Below are positions 18,754-28,072 of a stretch of 64,000 nt of DNA, in pieces; the first letter of the stretch is position 1; each line of letters opens with the position of its first letter. Source of the DNA: an uncultured Tenacibaculum sp. (GTDB lineage Bacteria > Bacteroidota > Bacteroidia > Flavobacteriales > Flavobacteriaceae). A program made the translations under genes and the position numbers. Below the pieces are notes generated by a model. The model saw nothing but the letters and a program-made list of their open reading frames with translations, was not told where the DNA came from and made no database searches. The stretch lies in NCBI RefSeq assembly GCF_947499065.1, contig NZ_CANMMT010000008.1:62001-126000 (forward strand), given 5' to 3'.

Positions 18754-19251
18754 TTATGTTGGCTTTTCATTTAGGAGTTCTATTATTTTGGGTTGAATTA
18801 TCCATATTCCAATAGGAAAAAACCAAAACCCTAACATATACCAGCCATACCCTTCTTTTTTATTTCTCAATGTAGTAATGCATCTTGATAAAAAGTAAAT
18901 TGTGTGAATCATTGTATACATTAAAATCAGATGCAAAGGAATAATTAACCAGACTTTCCAACCATATTGAGTCATGTTTTTAATATTTATTAGATACCCA
19001 CCTATTGTTGAGAAAATAATTAATAGATATACAACCACAAAACCAATCTGAATTTTAAATCTTTTTAGATTCAATATGGATTTATCATTTAGTTTGTTGT
19101 ACAATTTCTCTCCAACTTTTAAAGTCCAGTAGGTGAATAGGCATAACCAGATTATCATTAATGTAGGTCCGATTATTGTTTCAGAAAAGATTGATAGAGC
19201 GATTATAGACAGAAATATAATCCATGGCTTTATAGTTAGTAGTTTATTCAT
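18754..19251 (-). CDS. hypothetical multi-TM protein
   Basis: Four hydrophobic segments. Confidence 0.65.
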   Translation of the reverse strand: MNKLLTIKPWIIFLSIIALSIFSETIIGPTLMIIWLCLFTYWTLKVGEKLYNKLNDKSILNLKRFKIQIGFVVVYLLIIFSTIGGYLINIKNMTQYGWKVWLIIPLHLILMYTMIHTIYFLSRCITTLRNKKEGYGWYMLGFWFFPIGIWIIQPKIIELLNEKPT

Positions 19252-19264
19252 TTTTGTTTTTTTA

Positions 19265-19696
19265 TTATCGATAACAAATCAATTTTATTCTCTCTTCATT
19301 GGTATCAAGAGCAAACTGTCCTACACTTTCTATTAACTCTTGAATTCTTATTAAGTATTGTTCATTTGAAGGTTCATTTGTTACCGCTTTTAGAAAAATC
19401 AAATATTCAATTTCTTTAAAAGTCAACCAACCTCCAAGCGAATTGATTCCCTCAAATCCATTTTGCCAATAATCAAATCCGTACGTTGTGCCTTCTTCAA
19501 GATAAAGTTCGCCTATCTTTTCATTTTGTACTTTCTTAAATTCAATTTTTTCAATCCAATTCGAATTGTCAACGAGTCTTTCAATCAAACGAACCCATTT
19601 TGAGTTTGACATTAGATACTCAGAGAAGCGAACTATTGATTTTTCAATCTCCCGTTCAAATTGCTTATCGTATCTTTTTGCTTTTTTTGTTCTCAT
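19265..19696 (-). CDS. hypothetical protein
   Basis: Intact ORF upstream of and co-oriented with the array genes. Confidence 0.6.
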   Translation of the reverse strand: MRTKKAKRYDKQFEREIEKSIVRFSEYLMSNSKWVRLIERLVDNSNWIEKIEFKKVQNEKIGELYLEEGTTYGFDYWQNGFEGINSLGGWLTFKEIEYLIFLKAVTNEPSNEQYLIRIQELIESVGQFALDTNEERIKLICYR

Positions 19697-19709
19697 TTTA
19701 ATTGTAGGT

Positions 19710-19785
19710 AGCTTGTTTGTATGTGGAATATTGTTCCTGTTATTTACCTAATATGTCTGGTTGAGCTGAGCTTTAGGTGTTTTTA
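19710..19785 (-). repeat. intergenic element family A
   Basis: ACCTAATATGTCTGGTTGAGCTGAGCTTTAGGTGTTTTTAT. Confidence 0.8.
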
Positions 19786-19830
19786 TAGAATTTAAAATAG
19801 CAATTAGAATGGTATTGTATATCGTTATTT

Positions 19831-20655
19831 TTAATATTCGATTTTTCTTTCCCATACAAAACCTAATTCTCCATTCGAATACCTTTTTTTAGTTATCCAA
19901 TTTCCTTGTTTGTCATAATTGTATTCCCAATTATTCCAATGTTTTTGTGTTCCATCTTTATCATACCAATATTGTGTTAAGATATTGTTTCGCTGATCAT
20001 ATGTAGAAATAAATTTTGTATAATTCCCATTAGATTTAAATAATTCAGATTCTACTTCATTTCCATTTGAATCATACTTATAAGTTCGAGTGTCTTTTAC
20101 GGTTCCATCTGAATTATATTTTATTTTTTTAATCACCTCATTTTTAGAGTTGTATTTTAATTCTGTTTTAAAGACTTTATCTGATTTAGGGTTACTTCCA
20201 ATTCTTGATATTATATTTCCGTTTATGTCGTATTCGTTTTTTTGTAAATAAACTAATTCATTTTTGTTGTTGTAATATTTAAACTCTGTAACGTTTCCGT
20301 TATTATCAATTGTTGTAGTATAATATTTCTTTAAGTTTCCTTTTGAATTGTAGATTGTCCCTTTTAATGGATTTCCACTTTTGTCTTTTTGAATTTTGGT
20401 AACTTCATAAATGTTACCTTCGCCATCATATTGACCGTATTCAATTATCTTTTCATTATCATCATATACGTAATATCTTTCGAGATGTTCATTTTTAAAT
20501 GCAGAATCTCGTGGCATTTCTGCATTCCTTTTTGTGCTGTATGATGCCTGAATAGTTTTCTTAATTTTTGAACTCTTTTCCGTGCTTTGGGCACGAATAA
20601 TAGAAGTTGAATAAATTAATGCTAATAAGAATAAAAATATGTTTTTCGTTTTCAT
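19831..20655 (-). CDS. secreted YD/RHS-like repeat protein
   Basis: Signal peptide; repeated YDxxGN / NEYDINGN / YKYDSNGNEV units. Confidence 0.75.
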   Translation of the reverse strand: MKTKNIFLFLLALIYSTSIIRAQSTEKSSKIKKTIQASYSTKRNAEMPRDSAFKNEHLERYYVYDDNEKIIEYGQYDGEGNIYEVTKIQKDKSGNPLKGTIYNSKGNLKKYYTTTIDNNGNVTEFKYYNNKNELVYLQKNEYDINGNIISRIGSNPKSDKVFKTELKYNSKNEVIKKIKYNSDGTVKDTRTYKYDSNGNEVESELFKSNGNYTKFISTYDQRNNILTQYWYDKDGTQKHWNNWEYNYDKQGNWITKKRYSNGELGFVWERKIEY

Positions 20656-20798
20656 TTTTTAATGTTGTACGTATCTATTAGGGGTTAAAAGTTATCGTTT
20701 TGCGTTTTAGAATTGATATTAGTAATTCTGATGGATTTAGAGATAGTTGAATCTGTTGCGATTGTATTTATACATTGGAAGCTTTTGTACTTTTATTT

Positions 20799-21206
20799 TC
20801 ATTCATTAAGTAGTTTATCAAGTTTCCATTTCTCAACCTTTTTAATTCTAAGTATTCTTTCAGTAAGTTCAGAATTATAAGAGCATCTAGAGTTATTAAA
20901 TCCAATCCAGTTAGGAAAGAGCTTTTTCGCCATTTTAAAAATCGATTTGTCGAATTTTTTTGAACGCATAACTCCGACATTATTATCAGGTCCTACAATT
21001 AAATTCATTCTATGGTTAAGAACGTATTTAAATGCGTTTTGTAAATGATAGTTTCGACAATGCCACAACCCTTCATCTTCCCAAATAAATGCTCCGGACA
21101 TTGTTTCGTATTCCATTTTTGGGTTATCAATTCTAGATTCTGTTGGTAATGTTTCTTTATTCCTAATGAAAGTTATCCAAATCCAAATTTTTAAAATAAT
21201 ATTCAT
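20799..21206 (-). CDS. hypothetical protein
   Basis: Intact ORF in array orientation; overlapping ORF 20768-20980 judged spurious. Confidence 0.6.
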   Translation of the reverse strand: MNIILKIWIWITFIRNKETLPTESRIDNPKMEYETMSGAFIWEDEGLWHCRNYHLQNAFKYVLNHRMNLIVGPDNNVGVMRSKKFDKSIFKMAKKLFPNWIGFNNSRCSYNSELTERILRIKKVEKWKLDKLLNE

Positions 21207-21233
21207 TGTAGTTTTTAGTTGGTGTATGAAAGC

Positions 21234-21280
21234 TAGCTTGTTTAATATGTCTAGTTGAGCAGAGCTTTAGGTGTTTTTAT
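21234..21280 (-). repeat. intergenic element family A, truncated copy
   Basis: GCTTGTTTAATATGTCTAGTTGAGCAGAGCTTTAGGTGTTTTTAT. Confidence 0.7.
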
Positions 21281-21819
21281 TTGTCGTTTGACTCAAGAAC
21301 AAGCTTAACAATTTCCATAGCCTTTTGATATGTTATTCCATTCTTTTGGTCAATAGCTAATTGATGATTCTCTTCTGTAATTTCAATTTCAGGGATAACT
21401 CCAGCATCTTGTTCAATAGCAATTGACTTTATGTTAATCGTATTTTCGTAGGTTGGGATTTGATTTTGAATCCACCCAAAATATGGTCCGAAATCTTTCC
21501 TGTTTTCACTATTCCAACAATCCATTCTGATTTCAAAATTTTCTTGACTTATAGAAGTCCAAATATCAAAATAAAGATCTTCTTTAAAATCTATTATTGG
21601 AATAGTTACTCGACCTCTATGAAAGAAATGGGTTTTGTCAATAACACACAAGCTCTTATCCAATTCCACACGTTCTTTAATTTCATTGGGAGGAATAGCG
21701 TAGTAATAATCTGGGAACTCAGAACCAAAACATAAGGAGGTTCCGTTATTTTCGGTTTCGCAGCCATTACATTTTATGGGTTCTTCTTTTTCTTTTGTAA
21801 ATATTTTAAATAGTTTCAT
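21277..21819 (-). CDS. DUF2199-type protein
   Basis: CNGCETENNG...FGSEFPDYYYAIPPNEIKERVELDKSLCVIDKTHFFHRGRVTIPI...FDIWTSIS. Confidence 0.75.
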   Translation of the reverse strand: MKLFKIFTKEKEEPIKCNGCETENNGTSLCFGSEFPDYYYAIPPNEIKERVELDKSLCVIDKTHFFHRGRVTIPIIDFKEDLYFDIWTSISQENFEIRMDCWNSENRKDFGPYFGWIQNQIPTYENTINIKSIAIEQDAGVIPEIEITEENHQLAIDQKNGITYQKAMEIVKLVLESNDK

Positions 21820-21877
21820 TAGCTGTCTATGTCTAGCGTTTAATGGTTTTGTGTGTGGTTAGTTGCAATTTTTTTAT

Positions 21878-22417
21878 CTAATTTTTTTTTAATTTTATAG
21901 TCTTTATAACTTCGATTAATTTCAAACTTTTCTCGTTATTCAGATTGTTTCCATAAATAGTAAGTTTGTTATTGTTTTTAAAGTTTTCAAAATAAACCCC
22001 GCCTAAGCCTTTTTTTCCTTTTTTTGGAAAAACAATTTTTGCTTTTTTTTCATTTATAGTTTCATAAAGTTCTATTCTGTCTTTATAAAATCCTCTATCC
22101 TTTTTAGTTATTGAATCTTTATCCAAAAAAATTACTTCAGATTCTTTTAAGCCAAAACTAAGAATCATTTTTTTCTTTTTCAGAGGAGCGATAATTGGTG
22201 GATAATATTTTAAACTATTTGAATACATTCCATAATCCATATAGATTGAATCGTTTTTTTCGGTTGTGATTAATCTTACATATGAATCAGTTCCTTTTAA
22301 TTGATGAACAGTCCAATTTTTAGGTATTTCTAAACTAAAGTTTAAAAAATTCTCTGTTTTTGATTTAGAGCATGAAAAAAAAGAGTATAGAATTAACAAT
22401 AATAATATTCTGTTCAT
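21878..22417 (-). CDS. putative lipoprotein, hypothetical
   Basis: MNRILLLLILYSFFSCSKS lipobox. Confidence 0.65.
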   Translation of the reverse strand: MNRILLLLILYSFFSCSKSKTENFLNFSLEIPKNWTVHQLKGTDSYVRLITTEKNDSIYMDYGMYSNSLKYYPPIIAPLKKKKMILSFGLKESEVIFLDKDSITKKDRGFYKDRIELYETINEKKAKIVFPKKGKKGLGGVYFENFKNNNKLTIYGNNLNNEKSLKLIEVIKTIKLKKN

Positions 22418-22481
22418 TTTTTTATGATTGGTTATGTTAGCTTTATGTGCTTTTATATACTTGAAAACGGTTGTTAGTTTT

Positions 22482-22760
22482 TTAATTTATTTGAACTTTA
22501 AGTTTTGACTCAATTTGATAATCGATGAGTAATTCTATCTCAAATTCATTTTCTATTTTCATATAGGCGAAATTGGTTCGTCCGTATTCACAAATCCGTT
22601 TTACTATCTTTCCAATAATGAGAAGTAGTGCTTTTTGAATTTCTTTTTGATATGAGAAAAAATTAGAAGCAATAAGTTTGAATTCTCTATCCAAGTCGTA
22701 ACTGAAGTTCTTACCTGTAGTGAATTCTATCTTTTCAATATCTTCTAAAAGTTTTTTCAT
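22482..22760 (-). CDS. hypothetical protein
   Basis: ORF 22482-22775; internal ATG at 22760 (MKKLLEDIEK) more plausible because the family A element begins at ~22773. Confidence 0.5.
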   Translation of the reverse strand: MKKLLEDIEKIEFTTGKNFSYDLDREFKLIASNFFSYQKEIQKALLLIIGKIVKRICEYGRTNFAYMKIENEFEIELLIDYQIESKLKVQIN

Positions 22761-22772
22761 TTTAATTGGAGG

Positions 22773-22842
22773 CAATTTATTTATATGAGGAGTATTGTTC
22801 CTGTTGTTTACCTAATGTGCCTGCTATGCAGAACTTTGGGTT
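22773..22842 (-). repeat. intergenic element family A
   Basis: ATTTATTTATATGAGGAGTATTGTTCCTGTTGTTTACCTAATGTGCCTGCTATGCAGAACTTTGGGT. Confidence 0.75.
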
Positions 22843-22845
22843 AGT

Positions 22846-22902
22846 AAAATAGCAATTAAACTTTTTAAGCACTCGAATATAACTAAAAAAAAGGATTTGG
22901 CT
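22846..22902 (-). repeat. intergenic element family B
   Basis: AAAATAGCAATTAAACTTTTTAAGCACTCGAATATAACTAAAAAAAAGGATTTGGCT. Confidence 0.8.
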
Positions 22903-22945
22903 CTATTTTTAGAAGTAGGCGAGAATGAGTAGTTGCTTGTGAATG

Positions 22946-23368
22946 TTATGCGTTCGTTTGCTTTTCTAAATAATGTTTGTAGCTCTCAAATGCTTCTTCG
23001 TCTGCTCCTTCTAAAAGATTCATTACAGCATAGGATATACAGTCTATCCAATCAGCCAAGAGTTCTACTTGTTTTTTGGTTATAAGATTGTTTTGTCTTA
23101 GCATTCCATCTTCCTCAACACCCCAGGCTTTACTTAAATGACAAATTCCCCAAAAGCTTGAAATTAATTCACGTTCAATATTTTCTTTATAAAAGCTGTT
23201 TTTTAAAACTTTTAAAATAGACATTAATTCATGAAAATTAGATTCAATTAATTCACCGTTGAAAGGTCTTAACATTCCTAAAAATCCATTTTCGCTTTTA
23301 GGATGAGAATAATTATCATGGGTAAAACTATGGTGTTTTAAAAGTTCTTTTGCTTCTTGTTCAGTCAT
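22946..23368 (-). CDS. hypothetical protein
   Basis: Intact ORF in array. Confidence 0.65.
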   Translation of the reverse strand: MTEQEAKELLKHHSFTHDNYSHPKSENGFLGMLRPFNGELIESNFHELMSILKVLKNSFYKENIERELISSFWGICHLSKAWGVEEDGMLRQNNLITKKQVELLADWIDCISYAVMNLLEGADEEAFESYKHYLEKQTNA

Positions 23369-23399
23369 TTTAATATTCTTTATCGAGTACTTTTTTAAG

Positions 23400-23885
23400 T
23401 TAGTTTTTTGTCTGCATCTTGTTGTGTTTATGCTTTTTTATTCGAACAACTATTGTATTTGCAGCTAAGTCCCCAATACGTTTATTTTCTTTATTAATTG
23501 ATGCTATTATTACTCCAATTATAAAGAAATAATCAATAAATCCGAGAAAAAATCGACCGAATGCTTGTCCTATCCCAATAGGTTTAAATTCATTCGTAAC
23601 TACTTTAAAGTTTAAAATTCTTTTCCCAATGGTTTGTCCCCAAATTCCTTCACTAATTGGCCATAAAAAAAGTCCAATTAACATGAACCCTAAGGCAGGT
23701 AAACCACTCATGTTATATCCAGCTTCATTTTCTAGTGGTGAACCAAAGAAAAAACCAAGGGTAAACCCGATAATAGTAAAAATGTAAAAATCAATTGTAA
23801 AAGCTAAAATCCGATATTGGACTTTTGCAATTTGGAATTCAGTTTTCTGTATTTCTGTATGATTTTTAATCGTAATTTCTGCCAT
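23400..23885 (-). CDS. RDD family membrane protein
   Basis: KVQYRILAFTIDFYIFTIIG, GQTIGKRILNFKVV, NKRIGDLAANTIVV. Confidence 0.85.
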   Translation of the reverse strand: MAEITIKNHTEIQKTEFQIAKVQYRILAFTIDFYIFTIIGFTLGFFFGSPLENEAGYNMSGLPALGFMLIGLFLWPISEGIWGQTIGKRILNFKVVTNEFKPIGIGQAFGRFFLGFIDYFFIIGVIIASINKENKRIGDLAANTIVVRIKKHKHNKMQTKN

Positions 23886-23912
23886 ATGGATTTCTTTTTT
23901 AGTTTGTTTACT

Positions 23913-23990
23913 ACTGGTTTAAATATGGAATACTATTTATTTTAGATGTCTGGTTATGCAGAGCTTTGGGTATTTTGTGGTTATTGATAT
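23913..23990 (-). repeat. intergenic element family A
   Basis: GGAATACTATTTATTTTAGATGTCTGGTTATGCAGAGCTTTGGGTATTTTGTGGTTATTGAT. Confidence 0.7.
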
Positions 23991-24000
23991 AAGTAGTGTT

Positions 24001-24432
24001 TTATTCAGTTTTATAATGCAACAATCCTTTTTCATAAAGCATATTTTTAAACTCTTTGGAATTACAGTTCACTTTATAAGTTGATATTTCACTTCCAATT
24101 CCATAAATAAAAGGTCCAGGTCGATTACTCCAACCTTTTCCAAATTCTCTCGGTTCATAACCAGCAATTCGCCCACTTATTAAAATCCGATTTTCATCTG
24201 TTACTTTTTCGACAATTAAGTCAACACAAGGATAAATTTTGTTTTCGCCGAGATAAACTTTTTCAGCAATCAATTCAGTCACATTATCTTTTCCCGTTGC
24301 TTTTGTTTTTTCAGCTAAATGCCATTCAAATTCAAAGTCGTTTGGAAATTCTTTTCCCGAATGTAATTCAGCATAAAGTTTTAGTTCAGAAAGTGTTTTT
24401 TCGATATGTTTTTTGAATTCGTTTCGGGTCAT
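24001..24432 (-). CDS. hypothetical protein
   Basis: Intact ORF in array. Confidence 0.6.
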   Translation of the reverse strand: MTRNEFKKHIEKTLSELKLYAELHSGKEFPNDFEFEWHLAEKTKATGKDNVTELIAEKVYLGENKIYPCVDLIVEKVTDENRILISGRIAGYEPREFGKGWSNRPGPFIYGIGSEISTYKVNCNSKEFKNMLYEKGLLHYKTE

Positions 24433-24446
24433 TTGTCAAATATTGC

Positions 24447-24512
24447 ACAACTTGTTTGTATGCTGAGTATTGTTCTTTACCTAAATATGTCCAGCTATAT
24501 ATAGCTTTGGGG
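24447..24512 (-). repeat. intergenic element family A
   Basis: CACAACTTGTTTGTATGCTGAGTATTGTTCTTTACCTAAATATGTCCAGCTATATATAGCTTTGGGG. Confidence 0.75.
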
Positions 24513-24516
24513 TAAT

Positions 24517-24574
24517 AAAATAGCAATTAAATTTTTTTAAGTATTCGAATATAGTTAAAAAAAAGAATTTGGCT
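24517..24574 (-). repeat. intergenic element family B
   Basis: AAAATAGCAATTAAATTTTTTTAAGTATTCGAATATAGTTAAAAAAAAGAATTTGGCTG. Confidence 0.8.
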
Positions 24575-24751
24575 GTAGATACGGATAGCCCAATAAAAAA
24601 GGTAAGCTTTGTTGAGGTTGTTTTTTTGGGTGTTTTGTTGATGTTTGAGCTATGATTTAGCTATGGAGTCATTCGAAGGATTATTCAGCCTAAATTCAGT
24701 TATAAATTAAACTTTTCTATAATTCTTTGCCACAATGAATTATAGACATTG

Positions 24752-25219
24752 TTAGTTGCTGTTTTTTTTTTCTAATTCTTTGTAATTCAGTGATGTTTTT
24801 ACATCAGTTATTAGTAGTGAAATGTTAAAGTTCAATTTATTCCGTTTTACTTTTGATTTTAGAAAACCAAGTTTTTCAACTATCGTTTCCGCAAAAAATA
24901 GTTGTTGGTCGGTTTCGGATAATTTAAAGAAATTATCTCTGTCAAGAATTATAGGTACTGCAATTGATTTTTCTTTTGGTTTATAATTTTCTATTTCTCT
25001 CAAGTTTTTTCTCAAATAGGGGGTTGGTTTTACGTAAACCTTAAATAAAATTATTTCCAATCCATGTCCATAATTATTCCATTTCAAATGAGCGAGTTTA
25101 TTTTTCAGTCCGTTGTTGCCCCATAAGTAATTCTTGACTAACTCTTTGTCATTATCGCCAATGTCAAAACTCGCAAAAAATCCAATTATATTTTCGTCAA
25201 TTTTTTTGTCATCTTTCAT
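24752..25219 (-). CDS. hypothetical protein
   Basis: Intact ORF in array. Confidence 0.6.
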   Translation of the reverse strand: MKDDKKIDENIIGFFASFDIGDNDKELVKNYLWGNNGLKNKLAHLKWNNYGHGLEIILFKVYVKPTPYLRKNLREIENYKPKEKSIAVPIILDRDNFFKLSETDQQLFFAETIVEKLGFLKSKVKRNKLNFNISLLITDVKTSLNYKELEKKNSN

Positions 25220-25229
25220 TATTATGAAT

Positions 25230-25303
25230 TACAATTTATGTGTGTATTTACTTAGTGTGTTTAGTTAAGCGGAGTTTTAGGGTGTTTTGTGGTTATATAT
25301 TGT
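25230..25303 (-). repeat. intergenic element family A
   Basis: CAATTTATGTGTGTATTTACTTAGTGTGTTTAGTTAAGCGGAGTTTTAGGGTGTTTTGTGGTTATATATTG. Confidence 0.65.
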
Positions 25304-25319
25304 TATTACTAGTACTTTT

Positions 25320-25781
25320 TTATCCATCTATTAATATTTCAGTCGAAATCAAGTTGTTCATTGTTAGTGTAAAAGTGTGGTTTGGGTCATGCTCTCTTTC
25401 AAAAGCTATTTCCCAAATTTTTGGTTCCTTTTCACAACGAGATAAGTACAAGTAGACAGCTTTAAACTCCTTATTAAAATCAGTTATTTTAAAATCTTCT
25501 TTCCAATTCCGAAATTCGTTTTCAATCATTGGCTTTATTGAAGAGGTGATTTCATTATAATCGGATTCTATTTTTCGGAAAAAGTTCTTTTGGATTACAG
25601 TCGGTCCAGTTACGTATCCCTCAATTCCGATTTCTATTATTTCGTTAGTCGGTTTGAAATGTCTTCTACATTCAAAATAATTCTTTTCAGGATTTTTTTT
25701 GAATTCAGAGAATACCATTCTTCCAAAGAATTCGTCTTCTATTTTAATGGTTTTTCCAAATATAAAATCAAATATTCCCAT
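25320..25781 (-). CDS. hypothetical protein
   Basis: Intact ORF in array. Confidence 0.65.
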   Translation of the reverse strand: MGIFDFIFGKTIKIEDEFFGRMVFSEFKKNPEKNYFECRRHFKPTNEIIEIGIEGYVTGPTVIQKNFFRKIESDYNEITSSIKPMIENEFRNWKEDFKITDFNKEFKAVYLYLSRCEKEPKIWEIAFEREHDPNHTFTLTMNNLISTEILIDG

Positions 25782-25842
25782 TTTGTTTTTCGTATTTGTA
25801 GTTATATGTTGATTTAAGACGTTTTTTAATTCATGTTTGGCA

Positions 25843-26406
25843 TTATATTATTAAACTCAATCCATAAAAGTAAATCACTCCAATAATTAAAATTCCGATT
25901 AAGTTTAATTTCAACGTTTTGCTTTTAAGGTCGGTCCAAATTGTTTTTAATTTTTCCTTTTCACAAACCACAACTTTCGTATTTGCTAAAAAATCTCCAA
26001 TTCTTCTTTCGGGATTAATTAGTCCAATAATAACTTCTAATGGCCAAGCAACAGCAATTGTCAAATTCCTTATGAAGCATTGTAATTCAGATGCAGGTTT
26101 CTCTGTTTTTCGATTGATAACTTGATATCCCAAAATTCGCTTTGCAGGACTTTTTGCGTTAAAAAAGTCTTTATTGATATAAATAAACATCATAAAAAAG
26201 AAAATTACAGAAGAAGTTCCATTGCTAATTTCTAATATTCCGTTTATGTCTAAAATAGTTAAAAGAATCATTGGTGGAACTATAACGATAGTCATAATTA
26301 TATGGTCTAATAGCATACTAGAAATCCGATGAAACCTTGGATTAATTCCAGCAAGCTTATTAATCTCTATATGTAAAATTCCTTTGTATTTAGTATCGTT
26401 CATCAA
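25843..26406 (-). CDS. RDD family membrane protein
   Basis: RFHRISSMLLDHIIMTIVIVPP, AKRILGYQVINRKT, ERRIGDFLANTKVVV. Confidence 0.8.
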   Translation of the reverse strand: MMNDTKYKGILHIEINKLAGINPRFHRISSMLLDHIIMTIVIVPPMILLTILDINGILEISNGTSSVIFFFMMFIYINKDFFNAKSPAKRILGYQVINRKTEKPASELQCFIRNLTIAVAWPLEVIIGLINPERRIGDFLANTKVVVCEKEKLKTIWTDLKSKTLKLNLIGILIIGVIYFYGLSLII

Positions 26407-26412
26407 ATGTTT

Positions 26413-26507
26413 GTTAACTTGTTTATATGTGTAATATTGTTCCTGTTGTTACCTAATGTGTTTAGCTATGAGGAGGTTTTGGGTGTTTTGTGGTTATATA
26501 TTGATGT
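26413..26507 (-). repeat. intergenic element family A
   Basis: AACTTGTTTATATGTGTAATATTGTTCCTGTTGTTACCTAATGTGTTTAGCTATGAGGAGGTTTTGGGTGTTTTGTGGTTATATATTG. Confidence 0.8.
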
Positions 26508-26513
26508 AAAACG

Positions 26514-27041
26514 TTATTTTTCAAAATCCATTTTATTGTTAACCACAAATGCAATTAATAATTCGGTCAAATTATCTTGATATTTATAAAATTCCGAATC
26601 GCATTTATTCCAGCTTTTCTTAGCTTTTTGTTGAATCAATTCTAGTTCGTTTTGTCTTTCAGTTCTGTCTTTTGGTACAATTCCATTTTTAAATTCAGAG
26701 TTCGCTTTTTGTACAATTTTTGAGGTTTTTTTCGCTCCGATTTCTAATAAAGCATTTACTGTTTCTTGGCTAAAATCTCCGCTTGAATTAAAATAGTATT
26801 GGTTGAATCCGCCATTATTTATTTCTCGTTCTAAATTTTCAACATAAAGAAAACTCTTTTGTGAAGAATTCAGTTTCTCAATTTTTTCTCCGTATTCTGA
26901 TTTTTTATTTAGGTATGAGTCAATTTCCATCACAACCATGTCTCGTCTTTTCTTTTTCAAAACTTTGTCCAAGTCAAACTCAGTTTGCGAACTTGCATTG
27001 GCTGAAAATAATGATGCTATGAATATTATTAGTTTTTTCAA
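26514..27041 (-). CDS. DUF4375 (DMP19-like) protein with signal peptide
   Basis: FLYVENLEREINNGGFNQYYFNSSGDFSQETVNALLEIGA. Confidence 0.75.
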   Translation of the reverse strand: MKKLIIFIASLFSANASSQTEFDLDKVLKKKRRDMVVMEIDSYLNKKSEYGEKIEKLNSSQKSFLYVENLEREINNGGFNQYYFNSSGDFSQETVNALLEIGAKKTSKIVQKANSEFKNGIVPKDRTERQNELELIQQKAKKSWNKCDSEFYKYQDNLTELLIAFVVNNKMDFEK

Positions 27042-27060
27042 AGATTCGTTTTTAATATTT

Positions 27061-27139
27061 TACAACTTGTTTATATGCGTAATATTGTTCCTGTTATTTA
27101 CCTAATATATCTGGCTATACAGAATTTCAGATGTTGTAT
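27061..27139 (-). repeat. intergenic element family A
   Basis: ACAACTTGTTTATATGCGTAATATTGTTCCTGTTATTTACCTAATATATCTGGCTATACAGAATTTCAGATG. Confidence 0.8.
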
Positions 27140-27145
27140 ACAGCT

Positions 27146-27901
27146 TTATTTTTTAGATAAAAAAACTTTTGATTTTATTATGAATTCATCTTTGGTTTCA
27201 CCTTCATGAGCACCATGAGATACATTTGGTAATATCCAAAGGTCAGATTTAGGTAGGTTTTTCTTAACACGAACTACCTCTTCTAAATCCATACCTTCAT
27301 CATCATCACCTATCATGATTAATGTCTCAGGTTTTATACTTTGCAATTCTTCATTAGTTATCTCAACAGTATAATTTTTAAACTGATTCATTATTTCTTT
27401 TATGTGTTCATCTCCTTCATGTGAAGTCTTAAGCCAAGGAAAATTGTTTCGATTTTCAAAAGTAAAAGCTTTTAAATATTCAGGAAAGTCATTGATTGTC
27501 CATGTTCCAACTGCACCTATAGTTATCATAGATTTTATTAAAGAAGGATTGATTAAAGCTAATTGATAAAGCACATCTCCACCAAAACTAAATCCAATAG
27601 CTTTGATTTTTTTTAATTGCAAATATTGAATTAAGGAATTAAGGTCTTGAGCAACAGATTTTATAGATAAATCCTCTTTAAACGGCTCTGATTTCCCATG
27701 TCCTGTTAAATCAATTAAATATACTTCGTATTCTTTTTCATAATTTTTCACATAAGGTTTCCATGATTTAGATGATTGTGTGTAACCATGTAATAGGAAT
27801 AAAGGCTTTCCTTTTCCGTAAATTTCGTAATAGAGGCTTTTTCCATTTATAGAAACGGATCCCTGTTTTTTAGGAGTTTGAGATAAAACGTTGGTTGACA
27901 T
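27146..27901 (-). CDS. alpha/beta hydrolase
   Basis: PLFLLHGYTQSSKSW, GFSFGGDV, PNVSHGAHEGE. Confidence 0.9.
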   Translation of the reverse strand: MSTNVLSQTPKKQGSVSINGKSLYYEIYGKGKPLFLLHGYTQSSKSWKPYVKNYEKEYEVYLIDLTGHGKSEPFKEDLSIKSVAQDLNSLIQYLQLKKIKAIGFSFGGDVLYQLALINPSLIKSMITIGAVGTWTINDFPEYLKAFTFENRNNFPWLKTSHEGDEHIKEIMNQFKNYTVEITNEELQSIKPETLIMIGDDDEGMDLEEVVRVKKNLPKSDLWILPNVSHGAHEGETKDEFIIKSKVFLSKK

Positions 27902-28011
27902 TAAAAGAAGAGTTATTAGAGTAGTGATTTTATCATTTGTATTCAGTTATTGGTCTTTGGATATTGCTGCTAACGTATCTGTGTGTGATTTTGTTACGTG
28001 TTTCAATAACT

Positions 28012-28072
28012 AAATTAGCAATTAAATTTTTTTAGTATTCGAATATAGCTAAAAAAAAGAATTTGGTTATAG
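28012..28072 (-). repeat. intergenic element family B
   Basis: AAATTAGCAATTAAATTTTTTTAGTATTCGAATATAGCTAAAAAAAAGAATTTGGTTATAG. Confidence 0.8.

Noticed and set aside
20768-20980. 70-aa minus-strand ORF
   Set aside because: Overlaps the longer co-oriented ORF 20799-21206 in another frame.
24494-24507. AGCTATATATAGCT palindrome as an independent site
   Set aside because: Part of one family A copy; not palindromic in other copies.
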